DNA of 64,000 bases from Clostridium sp. UBA4548 (GTDB taxonomy: Bacteria > Bacillota > Clostridia > Clostridiales > Clostridiaceae). Within the stretch, counting starts at the first letter, position 1. Each line of letters begins with the position of its first letter. Both the position numbers and the translations under genes were made by a program. This document shows positions 18,539 to 27,614 of the stretch, piece after piece. The notes beneath the pieces were generated by a model. It was not told where the DNA came from. It worked only from the letters and a program-made list of their open reading frames with translations, and did not search any database. The stretch is from contig NZ_DGLI01000044.1 of the NCBI RefSeq assembly GCF_002387895.1, positions 102,023 through 166,022 of the forward strand, given 5' to 3'.

Positions 18539-18937
18539 ATGAGAAATATAGTTGTAACTGTGGTTGTTTTCTTAATTATGTGCTTTTGTCTTTTTTTCGC
18601 TAGTCAATATATAATCTTAACAAGCGATAAATTATTAGACGTAGCAAACAAAATGGAAAACAACATCGTAGATGAAAAATGGGATGATGCTTACATTCAC
18701 TCCTTTGAACTATTAGATATTTATGAAGGCCACGTTAGACATATGACAGTATTTGTAAACCACGCAAATGTAGATGTTATTTACAGTGAAGTAATTAAGC
18801 TTACCCAGTATTGCAAAGAAGAGGATAAGGCTGAAGCTCTTGCTACTCTTCATTTAATAAAAACACTACTTCAAGAAGTAAGACAAATGGAGAAGGTAAC
18901 CATTAACAATATTTTCTTTATTAAATGCATTCCGTAA
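18539..18937 (+). CDS. DUF4363 family protein
   Basis: A 132-residue protein with one N-terminal membrane segment (about residues 4-26) and a helical extracytoplasmic domain (EEKWDDAYIHSFELLD-like region and a later HLIKTLLQEVRQMEKV helix). It matches the small DUF4363 family that accompanies DUF421 in Clostridia. ATG preceded by AAAGGAGATATTTGAC. Second gene of a two-gene operon. Function unknown; the context suggests a partner of the DUF421 protein at the membrane. Confidence 0.78.
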   Translation: MRNIVVTVVVFLIMCFCLFFASQYIILTSDKLLDVANKMENNIVDEKWDDAYIHSFELLDIYEGHVRHMTVFVNHANVDVIYSEVIKLTQYCKEEDKAEALATLHLIKTLLQEVRQMEKVTINNIFFIKCIP

Positions 18938-19099
18938 AATTATATAGTAATGCAATATATTTAACAGTGTTTTATTAATAAAATAACTTTAAACTTTTAT
19001 AAATTATATCCATATTAGTAGAAATTGTAATAAACATGATTTATAATAAGGATATAGTAGTGGTAAACATTACATAAATAAATGAAGGGTGGAGTAATT

Positions 19100-20047
19100 A
19101 TGGCATTAGTAACTACTAAAGAAATGTTCCAAAAGGCCTTTGAAGGTAAATATGCTATTGGAGCTTTTAACATCAACAACATGGAGATAATTCAAGGAAT
19201 TATTGATGGCGCAAAAGCTCAAAATTCTGCAGTAATTCTTCAGTGTTCTTCAGGAGCTATTAAATATATGAGACCAGAATATTTAAGACATATGGTACTT
19301 GCTGCTGTAGAAGAAAGTGGTGTAGATGTAGCATTACATTTAGACCATGGTGATTCCTTTGAACTTTGCAAGAAATGCATAGATATTGGTTTTACTTCCG
19401 TAATGTTCGATGGTTCTCATTATGATTACGAGGAAAATGTAAGATTAACAAAGGAAGTTGTTGATTATGCTCATTCAAGAGGAGTAGTAGTTGAAGCTGA
19501 GCTTGGAAAACTTGCTGGAGTAGAGGATGAGGTTAAGGTTGCAGCTCACGAAGCTACTTATACTGATCCAGACCAAGCTGTAGATTTTGTAAAAAGAACT
19601 GGAGTAGACTCTTTAGCTATAGCTATAGGTACTAGTCATGGTGCATACAAATTTAAAGGTGAAGCAAAGCTTGACTTTGATAGATTAGAAACTATAACTA
19701 GAAAACTAGAAGAAGCTGGTATTTATAACTATCCAATCGTTCTACATGGAGCATCTGCTGTAGACCCAGTTTATGTTGAAATGTGTAATAATAACGGTGG
19801 AGAAATAAAAGGTGCAAAAGGTGTACCTACTGAAATGTTAAGAAAAGCAGCTTCAATGTCAGTTTGTAAAATAAATATGGATACTGACTTAAGACTTGCT
19901 GTTACTGGTACTGTAAGAAAAGTTTTTTCTGAAAAGCCATCTGAGTTTGATCCAAGAAAGTATCTTGGTGAAGCAAGAAAAAATCTTCAATCATTAGTTG
20001 AAGATAAAATTAAAAATGTTTTAGGTTCTGTTGATTCAATGAAATAA
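19100..20047 (+). CDS. fba: Class II fructose-bisphosphate aldolase
   Basis: A 315-residue zinc aldolase that splits fructose 1,6-bisphosphate into glyceraldehyde 3-phosphate and dihydroxyacetone phosphate in glycolysis. I start at ATG 19100 because AGGGTGGAG lies just upstream; an ATG 18 bases earlier falls before that site. Zinc site residues are in ALHLDHGDSFE (H80, H83), with GTSHGAY and VLHGASAVDP further on. The family start MALVTTKEMFQKAF is standard. Codon usage is clean, as expected for a highly expressed gene. Monocistronic with a strong terminator. Confidence 0.95.
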   Translation: MALVTTKEMFQKAFEGKYAIGAFNINNMEIIQGIIDGAKAQNSAVILQCSSGAIKYMRPEYLRHMVLAAVEESGVDVALHLDHGDSFELCKKCIDIGFTSVMFDGSHYDYEENVRLTKEVVDYAHSRGVVVEAELGKLAGVEDEVKVAAHEATYTDPDQAVDFVKRTGVDSLAIAIGTSHGAYKFKGEAKLDFDRLETITRKLEEAGIYNYPIVLHGASAVDPVYVEMCNNNGGEIKGAKGVPTEMLRKAASMSVCKINMDTDLRLAVTGTVRKVFSEKPSEFDPRKYLGEARKNLQSLVEDKIKNVLGSVDSMK

Positions 20048-20050
20048 TTA

Positions 20051-20086
20051 AAGAAACCTTAGTAAGTGTTCTTACTAAGGTTTCTT
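20051..20086 (+). terminator. Strong terminator after fba
   Basis: AAGAAACCTTAGTAAG and its exact complement form a 16-base stem with a four-base loop, four bases after the aldolase stop. The T tract is part of the descending arm (GGTTTCTT). Confidence 0.85.
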
Positions 20087-20222
20087 ACTATGACCTAAAG
20101 CTATATATCAACTTATACATACCCCTAAAATTAATGCTTTGAAATTTTTGCAGATGATTAAAACAAACTACTTTGGAAACCTCTACATTTTTAATGATTT
20201 TTATAATTTCAACCTATTATCA

Positions 20223-20537
20223 TTAAGATTTAAGAGATATTTTAAAATTGTAAATGCTACCCTCCATTATTCCTTCTTTAATCCCTGGATCGTTATTCAT
20301 TAGATTTTTGGCCTCTTCTTCTGTATATGCCTTAATAATTACTAATTCAACATCACCTTTTTCAGTTACAGAGGTATCTCCAGCCATAATAAGCTTGCCC
20401 TCACTTAATAGGTTTTTAAGATACTTAAAATGATTTTCTAGAATTTTCCTATGATTCTCTCTCCAATTATCTTCTTCTCTTAACCTTGCAGTAACCTTAA
20501 GTACATAAACAAACTCTTTTTTACTATTTCTTAGCAT
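20223..20537 (-). CDS. YciI-family protein
   Basis: A 104-residue protein of the YCII-related fold (dimeric alpha+beta barrel). Features are the N-terminal strand with a Arg-rich start, HFKYLKNLLSEGKLIMAGDT and AKNLMNNDPGIKEGIMEGSIYNFKI, the DP(x)4G pattern typical of the family. Family members have been proposed to act as enzymes on small aromatic or chlorinated compounds, but most have no known role. It starts eight bases after the nucleoid-associated protein gene, with TAGGTGAGATA as ribosome site, so it is the second gene of an operon. Confidence 0.82.
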   Translation of the reverse strand: MLRNSKKEFVYVLKVTARLREEDNWRENHRKILENHFKYLKNLLSEGKLIMAGDTSVTEKGDVELVIIKAYTEEEAKNLMNNDPGIKEGIMEGSIYNFKISLKS

Positions 20538-20545
20538 TATCTCAC

Positions 20546-21580
20546 CTACTTCTCAACATAATTAGAAATATGTTTTAATATCATATTAATGCTACCATCA
20601 CCATTTCTTTGAATTTCAAATCTGTGAATATCGTGATATGCCTCTTCTGATATGTATATATCAATATCTTTATCTATTTTGAGTCTTATTCTCTTCAACT
20701 TTTTATCTACCCATTCTTTGTCTACAGGTATACTATCCCCTAGGCCTGCCTCTGTTGCAAAGTTAATAAAACTTTCCTTTATTTCCGGCTCTTTAAAAAC
20801 CTCTTCTGAGAACTTTTGCACATCTATAATATCTTCTTCTTTTAGTTTTTTCTTTATCTCTCTTCTAACCGTCTCCTGTTTATCTGCATTTTCGTTTAAG
20901 GCACTTTGAGTCCATTTTTCTGCTACTTTTACAAAGTTTTTAGTTTGATCTCTTTCATTATCGATAACTGTGCAACCTAAATAACTATCTATAAAATAGT
21001 TTGAACCATAATCTTCATTGTTTTTACTTTTTTTCTGCTTATCAATTACCATTAAATCATACTCATTATCTTGGTTCATAGCTTTTATAAAAGCACATTT
21101 TTGGATTCTTGAACTACTTGCTGGTAACCCTGTAAACTGAGGAATAATATTAATTCCTATTCTATCATCTACATATTCTATATTGTGCAAATAATTCTTA
21201 ATATAATCCATTTTAAAGATACCTAAAAACATTCCATACTCTGTTGAAAAAGATACAGTTACAAGATCACAAGAAGGGATGTTACCCTTTGACCTCATTA
21301 AAATAAACATCTGTCGCGCAAGTTCCTTTGAAACATCTAAAATATTGTTTTCTCCATTTAAATATTCTTGTGATAAATCCTTTACTATATTTCTTTCTTT
21401 ATTAAAAAATGCATATTTCAACTCTTCATCCTTTAAACATCTTTGAATATGCTTTAATAAAAAATCATAGGTTTCTTCATTTAAATCTAATGCAAATTCA
21501 TTTAAAATTGGTTCATCAGCATTATTATCCAAGATATGAATAACTGCTTCTCTAAGATTAACCTCTTTAATGTACTCCAA
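20546..21580 (-). CDS. Nucleoid-associated protein (NdpA/YejK family)
   Basis: A 344-residue protein of the 37-kDa nucleoid-associated family. Characteristic parts are the N-terminal helix region (FLLKHIQRCLKDEE), a beta-rich centre (SFSTEYGMFLGIFKMDYI), and IIPQFTGLPASSSRIQKCAF near residue 155. E. coli YejK binds the nucleoid and topoisomerase IV; the Firmicute members are uncharacterised. The start is TTG at 21580 with AGGAGGGG at ideal distance; no better ATG exists. First gene of a two-gene unit with the YciI-like gene. Confidence 0.83.
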   Translation of the reverse strand: MEYIKEVNLREAVIHILDNNADEPILNEFALDLNEETYDFLLKHIQRCLKDEELKYAFFNKERNIVKDLSQEYLNGENNILDVSKELARQMFILMRSKGNIPSCDLVTVSFSTEYGMFLGIFKMDYIKNYLHNIEYVDDRIGINIIPQFTGLPASSSRIQKCAFIKAMNQDNEYDLMVIDKQKKSKNNEDYGSNYFIDSYLGCTVIDNERDQTKNFVKVAEKWTQSALNENADKQETVRREIKKKLKEEDIIDVQKFSEEVFKEPEIKESFINFATEAGLGDSIPVDKEWVDKKLKRIRLKIDKDIDIYISEEAYHDIHRFEIQRNGDGSINMILKHISNYVEK

Positions 21581-21947
21581 AAGTACCCCTCCTTAGTAAT
21601 TATAGGGAACTAGAGTATCTTTATAATGTCAAAGATACTTTGATTCCTTTAAGGCTTTCAAACTAACCAATATTATAGTGTAGCCTTCTAACCAATACCA
21701 AACTTAATTATACATTTTTTTGTACTGATATTCTATAGTATTATAGCTATGTTTAAATTATATATGGTATAATGTGACTAATTTAAAATTTTTATTGGGC
21801 TATCCTTGGATTATTATAAAACACTAAAACAATACTTATACACCTTATGAATCCTTATATACTGATACAATTAATTATAAATCTAAGGTAGTGTTTGGTT
21901 CATATTTTAAACATTGAATATATAATAAAATTAAAGGAGTGTTTTCC
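21581..21947. other. Divergent intergenic region
   Basis: AT-rich spacer between the divergent nucleoid-associated and CYTH genes. It must hold promoters for both; a TATAAT on the plus strand at 21768-21773 is the best -10 candidate, without a convincing -35. I see no structured RNA or repeat. Confidence 0.4.
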
Positions 21948-22496
21948 TTGAAAGAAATGGAATTAAGAATAATCAAAATTGATGTAGATGGCATTAGAAA
22001 AAAACTTAATGAAATTAATGCAGTTAAAGTAAAGGAAGAAAATCAAATAAATAATATTTATGATTTTCCAGATAGAAGGCTTTTAAATAATAAAGGCTAT
22101 GCACGAATTAGAGTTGTTGAAGATATGTTAAGCAATGACAACATCAACTATATGACAACTAAAAAGCTTTTGAGCCAAGAAAAATATAAGGTAATGGAAG
22201 AAAGAGAAAGTAAAATTGAAAGTGCTGAAGAAGGCGCTTTAATCTTTCAGGCTTTAGGATTAGAGCTGGTTCAATCTATAAAAAAGTATAGGGAAAGTTA
22301 TAGATATAAAGATTCTTTAATTGAAATTGATATCAACGATAAAAGTTTTTGTCCTTTTCCTTACATTGAAATTGAATCTTCCTCTGAAGCTGAAATTGAA
22401 GAAATAGTGAATCTTCTTGGCTATACTATGAATGATACTACTTCAAAAACTATTTTTGAAATTTTAAATATGGAAGGAACAATAAAGGGACTATAA
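21948..22496 (+). CDS. CYTH-domain (triphosphate tunnel) protein
   Basis: A 182-residue single-domain protein of the CYTH superfamily, whose eight-stranded tunnel binds triphosphates or polyphosphate with Mg2+ (adenylate cyclase class IV, thiamine triphosphatase, inorganic triphosphatase). Alternating charged strands are visible: the opening MELRIIKID, a degenerate ExExK, then GYARIRVVED, NYMTTKKLL, RESYRYKDSLIEIDIND and PYIEIES. Because the ExExK triad is imperfect, catalytic activity is uncertain. The start is TTG at 21948, eight bases after AGGAG; a GTG lies within the ribosome site and an ATG at 21957 is too far. First gene of a three-gene overlapping operon with DUF5685 and DnaJ genes. 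Confidence 0.78.
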   Translation: MKEMELRIIKIDVDGIRKKLNEINAVKVKEENQINNIYDFPDRRLLNNKGYARIRVVEDMLSNDNINYMTTKKLLSQEKYKVMEERESKIESAEEGALIFQALGLELVQSIKKYRESYRYKDSLIEIDINDKSFCPFPYIEIESSSEAEIEEIVNLLGYTMNDTTSKTIFEILNMEGTIKGL

Positions 22497-23377
22497 TGTT
22501 TGGATATGTAATGCCATGTAAAATGGAGTTGAAAATAAAAGATTATGAAAAATTTAAGGCTTATTATTGTGGTTTGTGCCTTTCCCTAAAAAATAATTTT
22601 GGTAACATCTCTAGATTTGCTCTTAATTATGATATGACCTTTTTAGGAATTTTACTTGATTCTTTAGATAAAAGCAAAAATTCTTATATAAATAATGGTT
22701 GTATTGCTCATCCTATAGGTAAGAGACTGAAAGTTATTAATAACCATGCATTAAATTACGCTGCTTTTTGCAATACTTCTTTAATGTATTTTAAACTTCT
22801 TGATGACTATGAAGATAATAACTCTCTTCATAGTAAAATGTTATCTCTGCTAATTAAAAAATATGTTAATACTAGTGATAATGCGTTAAATCCACTAATA
22901 AAGTATATGGAAAGTAAGTTAAATGAACTTTATTCTTTAGAAAAATCTGCGGAAATCTTTAGTATAGACGAAATTAGCGACAAATTTGCTGATTTAACTG
23001 GTTTTTTAATTTCTTACTACTATAAAGATGAGGAGTTTAAAGATGCTCTATATAATTTAGGTTATAATTTAGGTCGTTGGATTTATATAATAGATGCTTA
23101 TGATGATTTAGAAGAGGACATGAAAAAAGGTAAGTTCAATGCTATACATAAAGTTTTTAATACAGAAAACAAAGGTTATGAGGAATTTATTAGTTGCATC
23201 AGTGAAAGAGTTGAATTCAATTTAATTCTCAGTGCAGATAGTTGTTTTCGATGTCTAGAAAAATTACCATTGGAAAAAAACAAAGAATTATTATATAATA
23301 TTTTACAATTAGGTTTAATGGAAAAAATGGAAAGAATTAAGATGAGGAGTGAAGTAAAAAATGAGAAATCCCTATGA
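22496..23377 (+). CDS. DUF5685 family protein
   Basis: A 293-residue, largely helical soluble protein. The signature is at the N-terminus: [20 protein letters not shown] followed by [11 protein letters not shown], with a C-x2-C pair in YYCGLCLS, and a mid-protein [17 protein letters not shown] block. The acidic DDLEED motif and the helical make-up recall isoprenoid-synthase or squalene-synthase-like folds, but I would not claim this. The ATG overlaps the CYTH stop by one base (TAATG), indicating translational coupling. The gene ends inside the DnaJ gene. Function unknown. Confidence 0.72.
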   Translation: MFGYVMPCKMELKIKDYEKFKAYYCGLCLSLKNNFGNISRFALNYDMTFLGILLDSLDKSKNSYINNGCIAHPIGKRLKVINNHALNYAAFCNTSLMYFKLLDDYEDNNSLHSKMLSLLIKKYVNTSDNALNPLIKYMESKLNELYSLEKSAEIFSIDEISDKFADLTGFLISYYYKDEEFKDALYNLGYNLGRWIYIIDAYDDLEEDMKKGKFNAIHKVFNTENKGYEEFISCISERVEFNLILSADSCFRCLEKLPLEKNKELLYNILQLGLMEKMERIKMRSEVKNEKSL

Positions 23378-23939
23378 AGTATTGGGTGTAACACAAGGTG
23401 CCTCTGAGGAAGAAATAAAAAGAGCTTATAGAGAGTTAGTGAAAAAGTATCATCCTGATAAATTTTCTGATAATCCACTTCAAGACCTTGCAGAAGAGAA
23501 GCTTAGAGAAATTAATGAAGCTTATGATGCATTAATGAAGAATTTTCAAGGTTCAAATTCAGGCTATGGCGGAAATTATGGTGGAGATAGTTCCTTCCAA
23601 GAAATTAGAATGGAAATTAACAGAGGAAATTTAAATGGAGCTGAAGCAAAATTAAATGCTATTTCAAACCGTACTGGAGAATGGCATTTCTTAATGGGCA
23701 TGATCCACTTTAGAAAAGGCTGGTTTGATAGTGCCCATAGATTTTTTAATACTGCTTGTAGTATGGATCCAAACAACTTTGAATATAGACAAATGTTAAA
23801 TGAGCTTAGTCAAAGACAAACTTCCTACAGACAGAATTACTATGGCAGAAAAGGTGGAAATGATGACATGTGTAATATGTGCTTTAAAATTTGGATGTTG
23901 GACACCTGTTGTGAATGTATGGGTGGAGACTGTATATAG
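23361..23939 (+). CDS. J-domain (DnaJ) protein with TPR-like and Cys-rich tail
   Basis: A 192-residue co-chaperone-like protein. The J domain fills residues 1-60 ([20 protein letters not shown], then YHPDKF with the HPD that stimulates DnaK). After a Gly/Ser linker (about 67-78) comes a helical pair resembling TPR repeats ([33 protein letters not shown]). The tail carries six cysteines in [20 protein letters not shown], suggesting a metal site or acylation. It overlaps DUF5685 by 17 bases, so the three genes CYTH-DUF5685-DnaJ form a coupled operon. The client is unknown; the neighbours are the obvious candidates. Confidence 0.88.
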   Translation: MRNPYEVLGVTQGASEEEIKRAYRELVKKYHPDKFSDNPLQDLAEEKLREINEAYDALMKNFQGSNSGYGGNYGGDSSFQEIRMEINRGNLNGAEAKLNAISNRTGEWHFLMGMIHFRKGWFDSAHRFFNTACSMDPNNFEYRQMLNELSQRQTSYRQNYYGRKGGNDDMCNMCFKIWMLDTCCECMGGDCI

Positions 23940-23992
23940 GATTTTCAACCTTGTTAAATTAATGAATATATAACTTAAATTATTAGGTATTT

Positions 23993-24139
23993 AAGCTTTG
24001 GCATCTGAAGTAAGCTAGCACACTTAGAATAGCTAAGAACCTTTTACGAACTTTAAGGTTTTTTATCTCTCTGCTAGCTTTCCATTAAATTTAGTTAGCT
24101 TTAGGCTATACTAATTTCACGATGCCTAAGTTTTTTATT
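23993..24139 (+). ncRNA. Candidate structured RNA or attenuator before the 24160 gene
   Basis: The plus strand can form a 13-base helix with one mismatch between 23993-24005 (TTAAGCTTTGGCATC region) and 24121-24133 (GATGCCTAAGTTT). Inside it are a perfect 9-base helix AAGCTAGCA/TGCTAGCTT (24012-24020 with 24072-24080), a small hairpin CTTAG/CTAAG (24023-24037), AACCTT/AAGGTTTTTT (24038-24066, itself terminator-like), and TTAGT/ACTAA (24091-24114). A competing terminator, TTAGGC (24101-24106) with GCCTAA (24124-24129) followed by TTTTTTATTTT, shares bases with the closing helix, so the two are mutually exclusive. This is the layout of an attenuating leader, or of a stand-alone small RNA. No known class matched by eye. 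Confidence 0.5.
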
Positions 24140-24159
24140 TTGGAAGGGATGGTAATACA

Positions 24160-24657
24160 TTGAATAATAAGTCATCTTATATTGCCAAAGGTGGTCTTTT
24201 CGTTACCTTGACTCTAATAGTACTTTATTTAACCACCATCTTAAAATTTAACACCTTATTCATGTTAGGGGTAGCCTCTGCTATTATACCTCTAGCCCTA
24301 ATAACTACTAGTTTAAATAATTCTATCTTAGTATTCATTGCATCCTCTATATTGTGTTACTTTTTAGTTCCTGTAAAGTCTGTATGGATGCTATATACTC
24401 TTCTCTTTGGTCCTTACGGAATAGTTAAGTTTCTTTTGGAAAGACTAAGAAATACAACCTTAGAAATTCTTTTAAAACTGCTTTATTTTAACTTATTAAC
24501 CTTTTTAAATTTTTATCTTTACAAAAGATTATTTGTACCAAATTTCACTTTAAATTATAATATAGTATTAATACTAATTGGTGTTCAATTTGTCTTTTAC
24601 TTATTTGATTATGCCCTTACAGTTTTTATTAATGCAATGAGAAAATACAAACTGTAA
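24160..24657 (+). CDS. Small multi-spanning membrane protein of unknown function
   Basis: A 165-residue protein with about five membrane segments and a basic C-terminus (NAMRKYKL). The arrangement (GGLFVTLTLIVLYL, SIIPLALITTSL-like second helix, FGPYGIVKFLLERLR loop) resembles small ECF-transporter S-component-like or DUF2232/YybS-like membrane proteins, but I cannot assign it. It starts with TTG at 24160 with GAAGGGA about ten bases before. It sits directly after the structured RNA element and a terminator-like hairpin, which suggests regulated read-through. No terminator was seen after it; the leuS promoter begins 34 bases downstream. Confidence 0.6.
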   Translation: MNNKSSYIAKGGLFVTLTLIVLYLTTILKFNTLFMLGVASAIIPLALITTSLNNSILVFIASSILCYFLVPVKSVWMLYTLLFGPYGIVKFLLERLRNTTLEILLKLLYFNLLTFLNFYLYKRLFVPNFTLNYNIVLILIGVQFVFYLFDYALTVFINAMRKYKL

Positions 24658-24691
24658 AGTCTATTCACCAATAAATAACCTTTAGATACCA

Positions 24692-24720
24692 TTGACAATG
24701 TATAAGTTTTAATCTATAAT
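24692..24720 (+). promoter_or_regulatory. Sigma-A promoter of the leuS leader
   Basis: TTGACA at 24692-24697, a 17-base spacer, and TATAAT at 24715-24720: both hexamers perfect. Transcription would begin near 24727, at the foot of the T-box leader. Confidence 0.85.
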
Positions 24721-24726
24721 TTTAAT

Positions 24727-24967
24727 AACAATTTAACAAATTATTGCATTGATTAGAAGTAGTAATATCTTATTTATTTTCAGAGAGCTGCAGTTTGGTG
24801 TGATGTAGTAGTAGAGGGATATGAACTTGTCTATGAGCTTACTTGTGAAAAGCAGGTACGGTTTAAACCGTTATATTTTTAAGAGAGATTCTATGAATCT
24901 AATTAGAGTGGTACCGCGGAACTATGGCTTTCGTCTCTTCATTGAGACGAAAGCCTTTATTTTTTTA
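24727..24967 (+). promoter_or_regulatory. T-box leader (leucine) upstream of leuS
   Basis: The T-box core AGAGTGGTACCGCGGAA ends at 24921, followed by a 12-base terminator stem (24926-24937 with 24944-24955) and a T tract. Stem I features AGAGAGCTG near 24782 and a specifier-type loop TGAACTTGTC, where CTT at 24826-24828 (or the overlapping TTG) would read the leucine tRNA anticodon. Uncharged tRNA-Leu should stabilise the antiterminator and allow leuS transcription. Specifier choice is inferred by alignment with the tryptophan and tyrosine leaders in this window. Confidence 0.93.
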
Positions 24968-24984
24968 TATAGGAGGAAAAGATT

Positions 24985-27423
24985 ATGGCAAAATACGGAA
25001 CAGCTGTTGATAAAAAGTGGCAGCAAAAATGGGAAGAAACCAACCTTTATAAATTTGATGAAAATAATATGGATAAAAAGCTTTATGTGTTAGAGATGTT
25101 CTCTTATCCATCTGGAAGCCAGCTTCATGCTGGACATTGGTTTAACTACGGACCAGTGGATTCTTGGGCAAGAATGAAGAGAATGCAAGGATATAATGTG
25201 TTCCAGCCTATGGGATTTGATGCTTTTGGATTACCTGCAGAAAACTACGCAATTAAAACAGGAATTCATCCAAAAGACTCCACAGAAAAAAATATTGAAA
25301 CCATGGAAAAACAATTAAAAGCTATGGGTGCTATGTTTGACTGGGATCATGAAGTTGTAACTTGCAGACCTGATTATTATAAATGGACTCAATGGTTATT
25401 TGTAAAATTATTCGAAAAAGGGCTAGCTTATAGGAAAAATGCTCCTGTAAACTGGTGCCCTAGCTGCAATACAGTTTTAGCAAATGAGCAAGTGGTAGAC
25501 GGTACTTGCGAAAGATGTAGTAGCGAAGTTACAAAGAAGAATTTAACTCAATGGTTTTTAAAAATCACAGATTACGCAGATGAATTGCTTGATATGGTTG
25601 ATACACTTGATTGGCCAGAAAAAACTAAAGCAATGCAAAAGCATTGGATTGGAAGATCTACTGGTTCAGAGGTAACTTTTAAAGTTCAAGATTCCGATTT
25701 ATCTTTCAATGTATTTACTACAAGAGTTGATACTCTATTTGGAGTTACCTATGTGGTTCTTGCTCCTGAAAACGAGTTAGTTGATATGTTAACTACTGAT
25801 GAAAATAAAGCTGCAGTAGAAGAATATAGAGAAGCTGCTAAAAAACAGTCAGAAATTGAAAGGCAATCTATTACTAGAGAAAAAACTGGTGTATTCACTG
25901 GTTCTTATGCTATAAACCCTATCAACGGAAGACAAGTTCCTGTTTGGATTGGAGATTATGTTTTAAACACCTATGGAACTGGTGCTGTTATGGCTGTACC
26001 AGCTCATGATGAAAGAGACTTTACTTTTGCTAAAAAATATAACTTACCAATAGAAAGAGTTATCGAAGGTGGTGAAGAGCTTCCTTATACAGAGTATGGT
26101 CCAATGGTTAATAGTAGCGAATTCAATGGTCTTGAAAAGGAAAAGGCTAAAGAAGCTGTAGTTTCTAAATTAGAATCTCTTGGGTTAGGTGCTAAAAAGG
26201 TTAACTATAGATTACGTGACTGGTTAGTTTCCAGACAAAGATATTGGGGTGCTCCTATTCCTGTGGTTCATTGTGAAAAATGTGGTATTGTAGCTGTGCC
26301 TGAGTCTCAACTTCCTGTAGAGCTACCTTATGATGTTGAATTTGCACCAGATGGAAAGTCCCCACTTACAAAATGTGAGGAATTTATTCATACTACTTGC
26401 CCAACCTGTGGTGGTCCAGCTCACAGAGATGCAGATACTCTAGATACCTTTGTTTGCTCATCTTTTTACTACTTAAGATATGCAGACAACAAAAATACGG
26501 AAAAAGCTTTCGATACGGAGCTTATTAACAAAATGCTTCCTGTGGATAAATATGTAGGTGGCCCTGAGCATGCTTGTATGCATTTACTTTATGCAAGATT
26601 TATTACTAAAGCTCTAAGAGACATGGGTTATGTAAACTTTGATGAGCCTTTCCTATCTCTAACACATCAAGGTTTAATTTTAGGACCTGATGGCCTAAAA
26701 ATGAGTAAATCAAAGGGAAATACAATTTCTCCTGACGATTACATCAAAGAATTTGGTTCTGATGTGTTTAGAATGTATCTAATGTTTGGCTTTGGCTACA
26801 CTGATGGTGGTGCTTGGAGTGATGATGGCTTAAGAGCTATTGCTAGGTTTGTAGATAGGATTGAAAGAACTGTTGAAAATGGTATAGCAGAAGCTTCAAA
26901 TCAGGTAAATAATAAAACTTCAATTGAATCACCAGAAAAAGAATTAAACTATTGGAGACATTTTGCTATTAAAGGTGTTTCAGAAGATGCTGAAAAGCTT
27001 CAATTTAACACTGCTATTGCTAGACTTATGGAACTTACCAATGCCCTTTCAAAATATCTTAATGAGGAAGTTAAAAATTCTAGTTTCTTAAAAGAAGTAT
27101 TAGTAGATTATATAAAACTTCTTGCTCCGTTTGCGCCTCACTTTAGTGAAGAGCAATGGGAAGCACTTAAAATGAACTTCTCAGTATTTAATGAGAAATG
27201 GCCTATCTTTAACCCTTCTGCCTTGATTAAAGATGAAGTTGAAATTGCTATTCAGATTAATGGGAAAATCAAAGCTAAAATAGATGTCTCAACCACTTTA
27301 GATGAGGAAGGCATAAAGGCAGCATCTTTAGAAAATGACATAATTAAAGCTGCTCTAGAAGGAAAGACTGTAAGAAAAGTCATTGTAATAAAAGGAAGAC
27401 TAGTTAATATAGTTGCTAACTAA
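24985..27423 (+). CDS. leuS: Leucyl-tRNA synthetase
   Basis: An 812-residue class I synthetase that charges tRNA-Leu. The HIGH-type motif is HAGH (residues 48-51) and the KMSKS loop is at about 572-576. Between them lie the zinc-binding cysteines (WCPSCN, CERCS) and the CP1 editing domain with [12 protein letters not shown] and [15 protein letters not shown]. The C-terminal anticodon-binding and tail domains are complete. Length is normal for Firmicutes. ATG with AGGAGGAAAAG. Expression controlled by the leucine T-box upstream; ended by a 13-base hairpin. Confidence 0.97.
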   Translation: MAKYGTAVDKKWQQKWEETNLYKFDENNMDKKLYVLEMFSYPSGSQLHAGHWFNYGPVDSWARMKRMQGYNVFQPMGFDAFGLPAENYAIKTGIHPKDSTEKNIETMEKQLKAMGAMFDWDHEVVTCRPDYYKWTQWLFVKLFEKGLAYRKNAPVNWCPSCNTVLANEQVVDGTCERCSSEVTKKNLTQWFLKITDYADELLDMVDTLDWPEKTKAMQKHWIGRSTGSEVTFKVQDSDLSFNVFTTRVDTLFGVTYVVLAPENELVDMLTTDENKAAVEEYREAAKKQSEIERQSITREKTGVFTGSYAINPINGRQVPVWIGDYVLNTYGTGAVMAVPAHDERDFTFAKKYNLPIERVIEGGEELPYTEYGPMVNSSEFNGLEKEKAKEAVVSKLESLGLGAKKVNYRLRDWLVSRQRYWGAPIPVVHCEKCGIVAVPESQLPVELPYDVEFAPDGKSPLTKCEEFIHTTCPTCGGPAHRDADTLDTFVCSSFYYLRYADNKNTEKAFDTELINKMLPVDKYVGGPEHACMHLLYARFITKALRDMGYVNFDEPFLSLTHQGLILGPDGLKMSKSKGNTISPDDYIKEFGSDVFRMYLMFGFGYTDGGAWSDDGLRAIARFVDRIERTVENGIAEASNQVNNKTSIESPEKELNYWRHFAIKGVSEDAEKLQFNTAIARLMELTNALSKYLNEEVKNSSFLKEVLVDYIKLLAPFAPHFSEEQWEALKMNFSVFNEKWPIFNPSALIKDEVEIAIQINGKIKAKIDVSTTLDEEGIKAASLENDIIKAALEGKTVRKVIVIKGRLVNIVAN

Positions 27424-27429
27424 TGTAAA

Positions 27430-27463
27430 AAGGTGAGATTATAAAGTTTTATAATCTCACCTT
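27430..27463 (+). terminator. Terminator after leuS
   Basis: AAGGTGAGATTAT and ATAATCTCACCTT form a perfect 13-base stem with an eight-base loop, seven bases after the leuS stop. The following T tract is short (CTCTATTTATT). Confidence 0.8.
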
Positions 27464-27614
27464 CTCTATTTATTAATTATTTTCCACACCTACTGTATTG
27501 GTAAAATTGTCCACAGTAAACCCTCTATTGTAATTATATATTTCTTAAGATTTATCCAATGAATTTTTCATAGCCTATCTAATCTATACCTATAATCTAC
27601 AATAATTAATTAGG

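Noticed and set aside
24821..25093. Plus-strand frame across the leuS T-box
   Set aside because: It runs through the T-box specifier region, terminator and leuS start in another frame; the RNA element explains the sequence.
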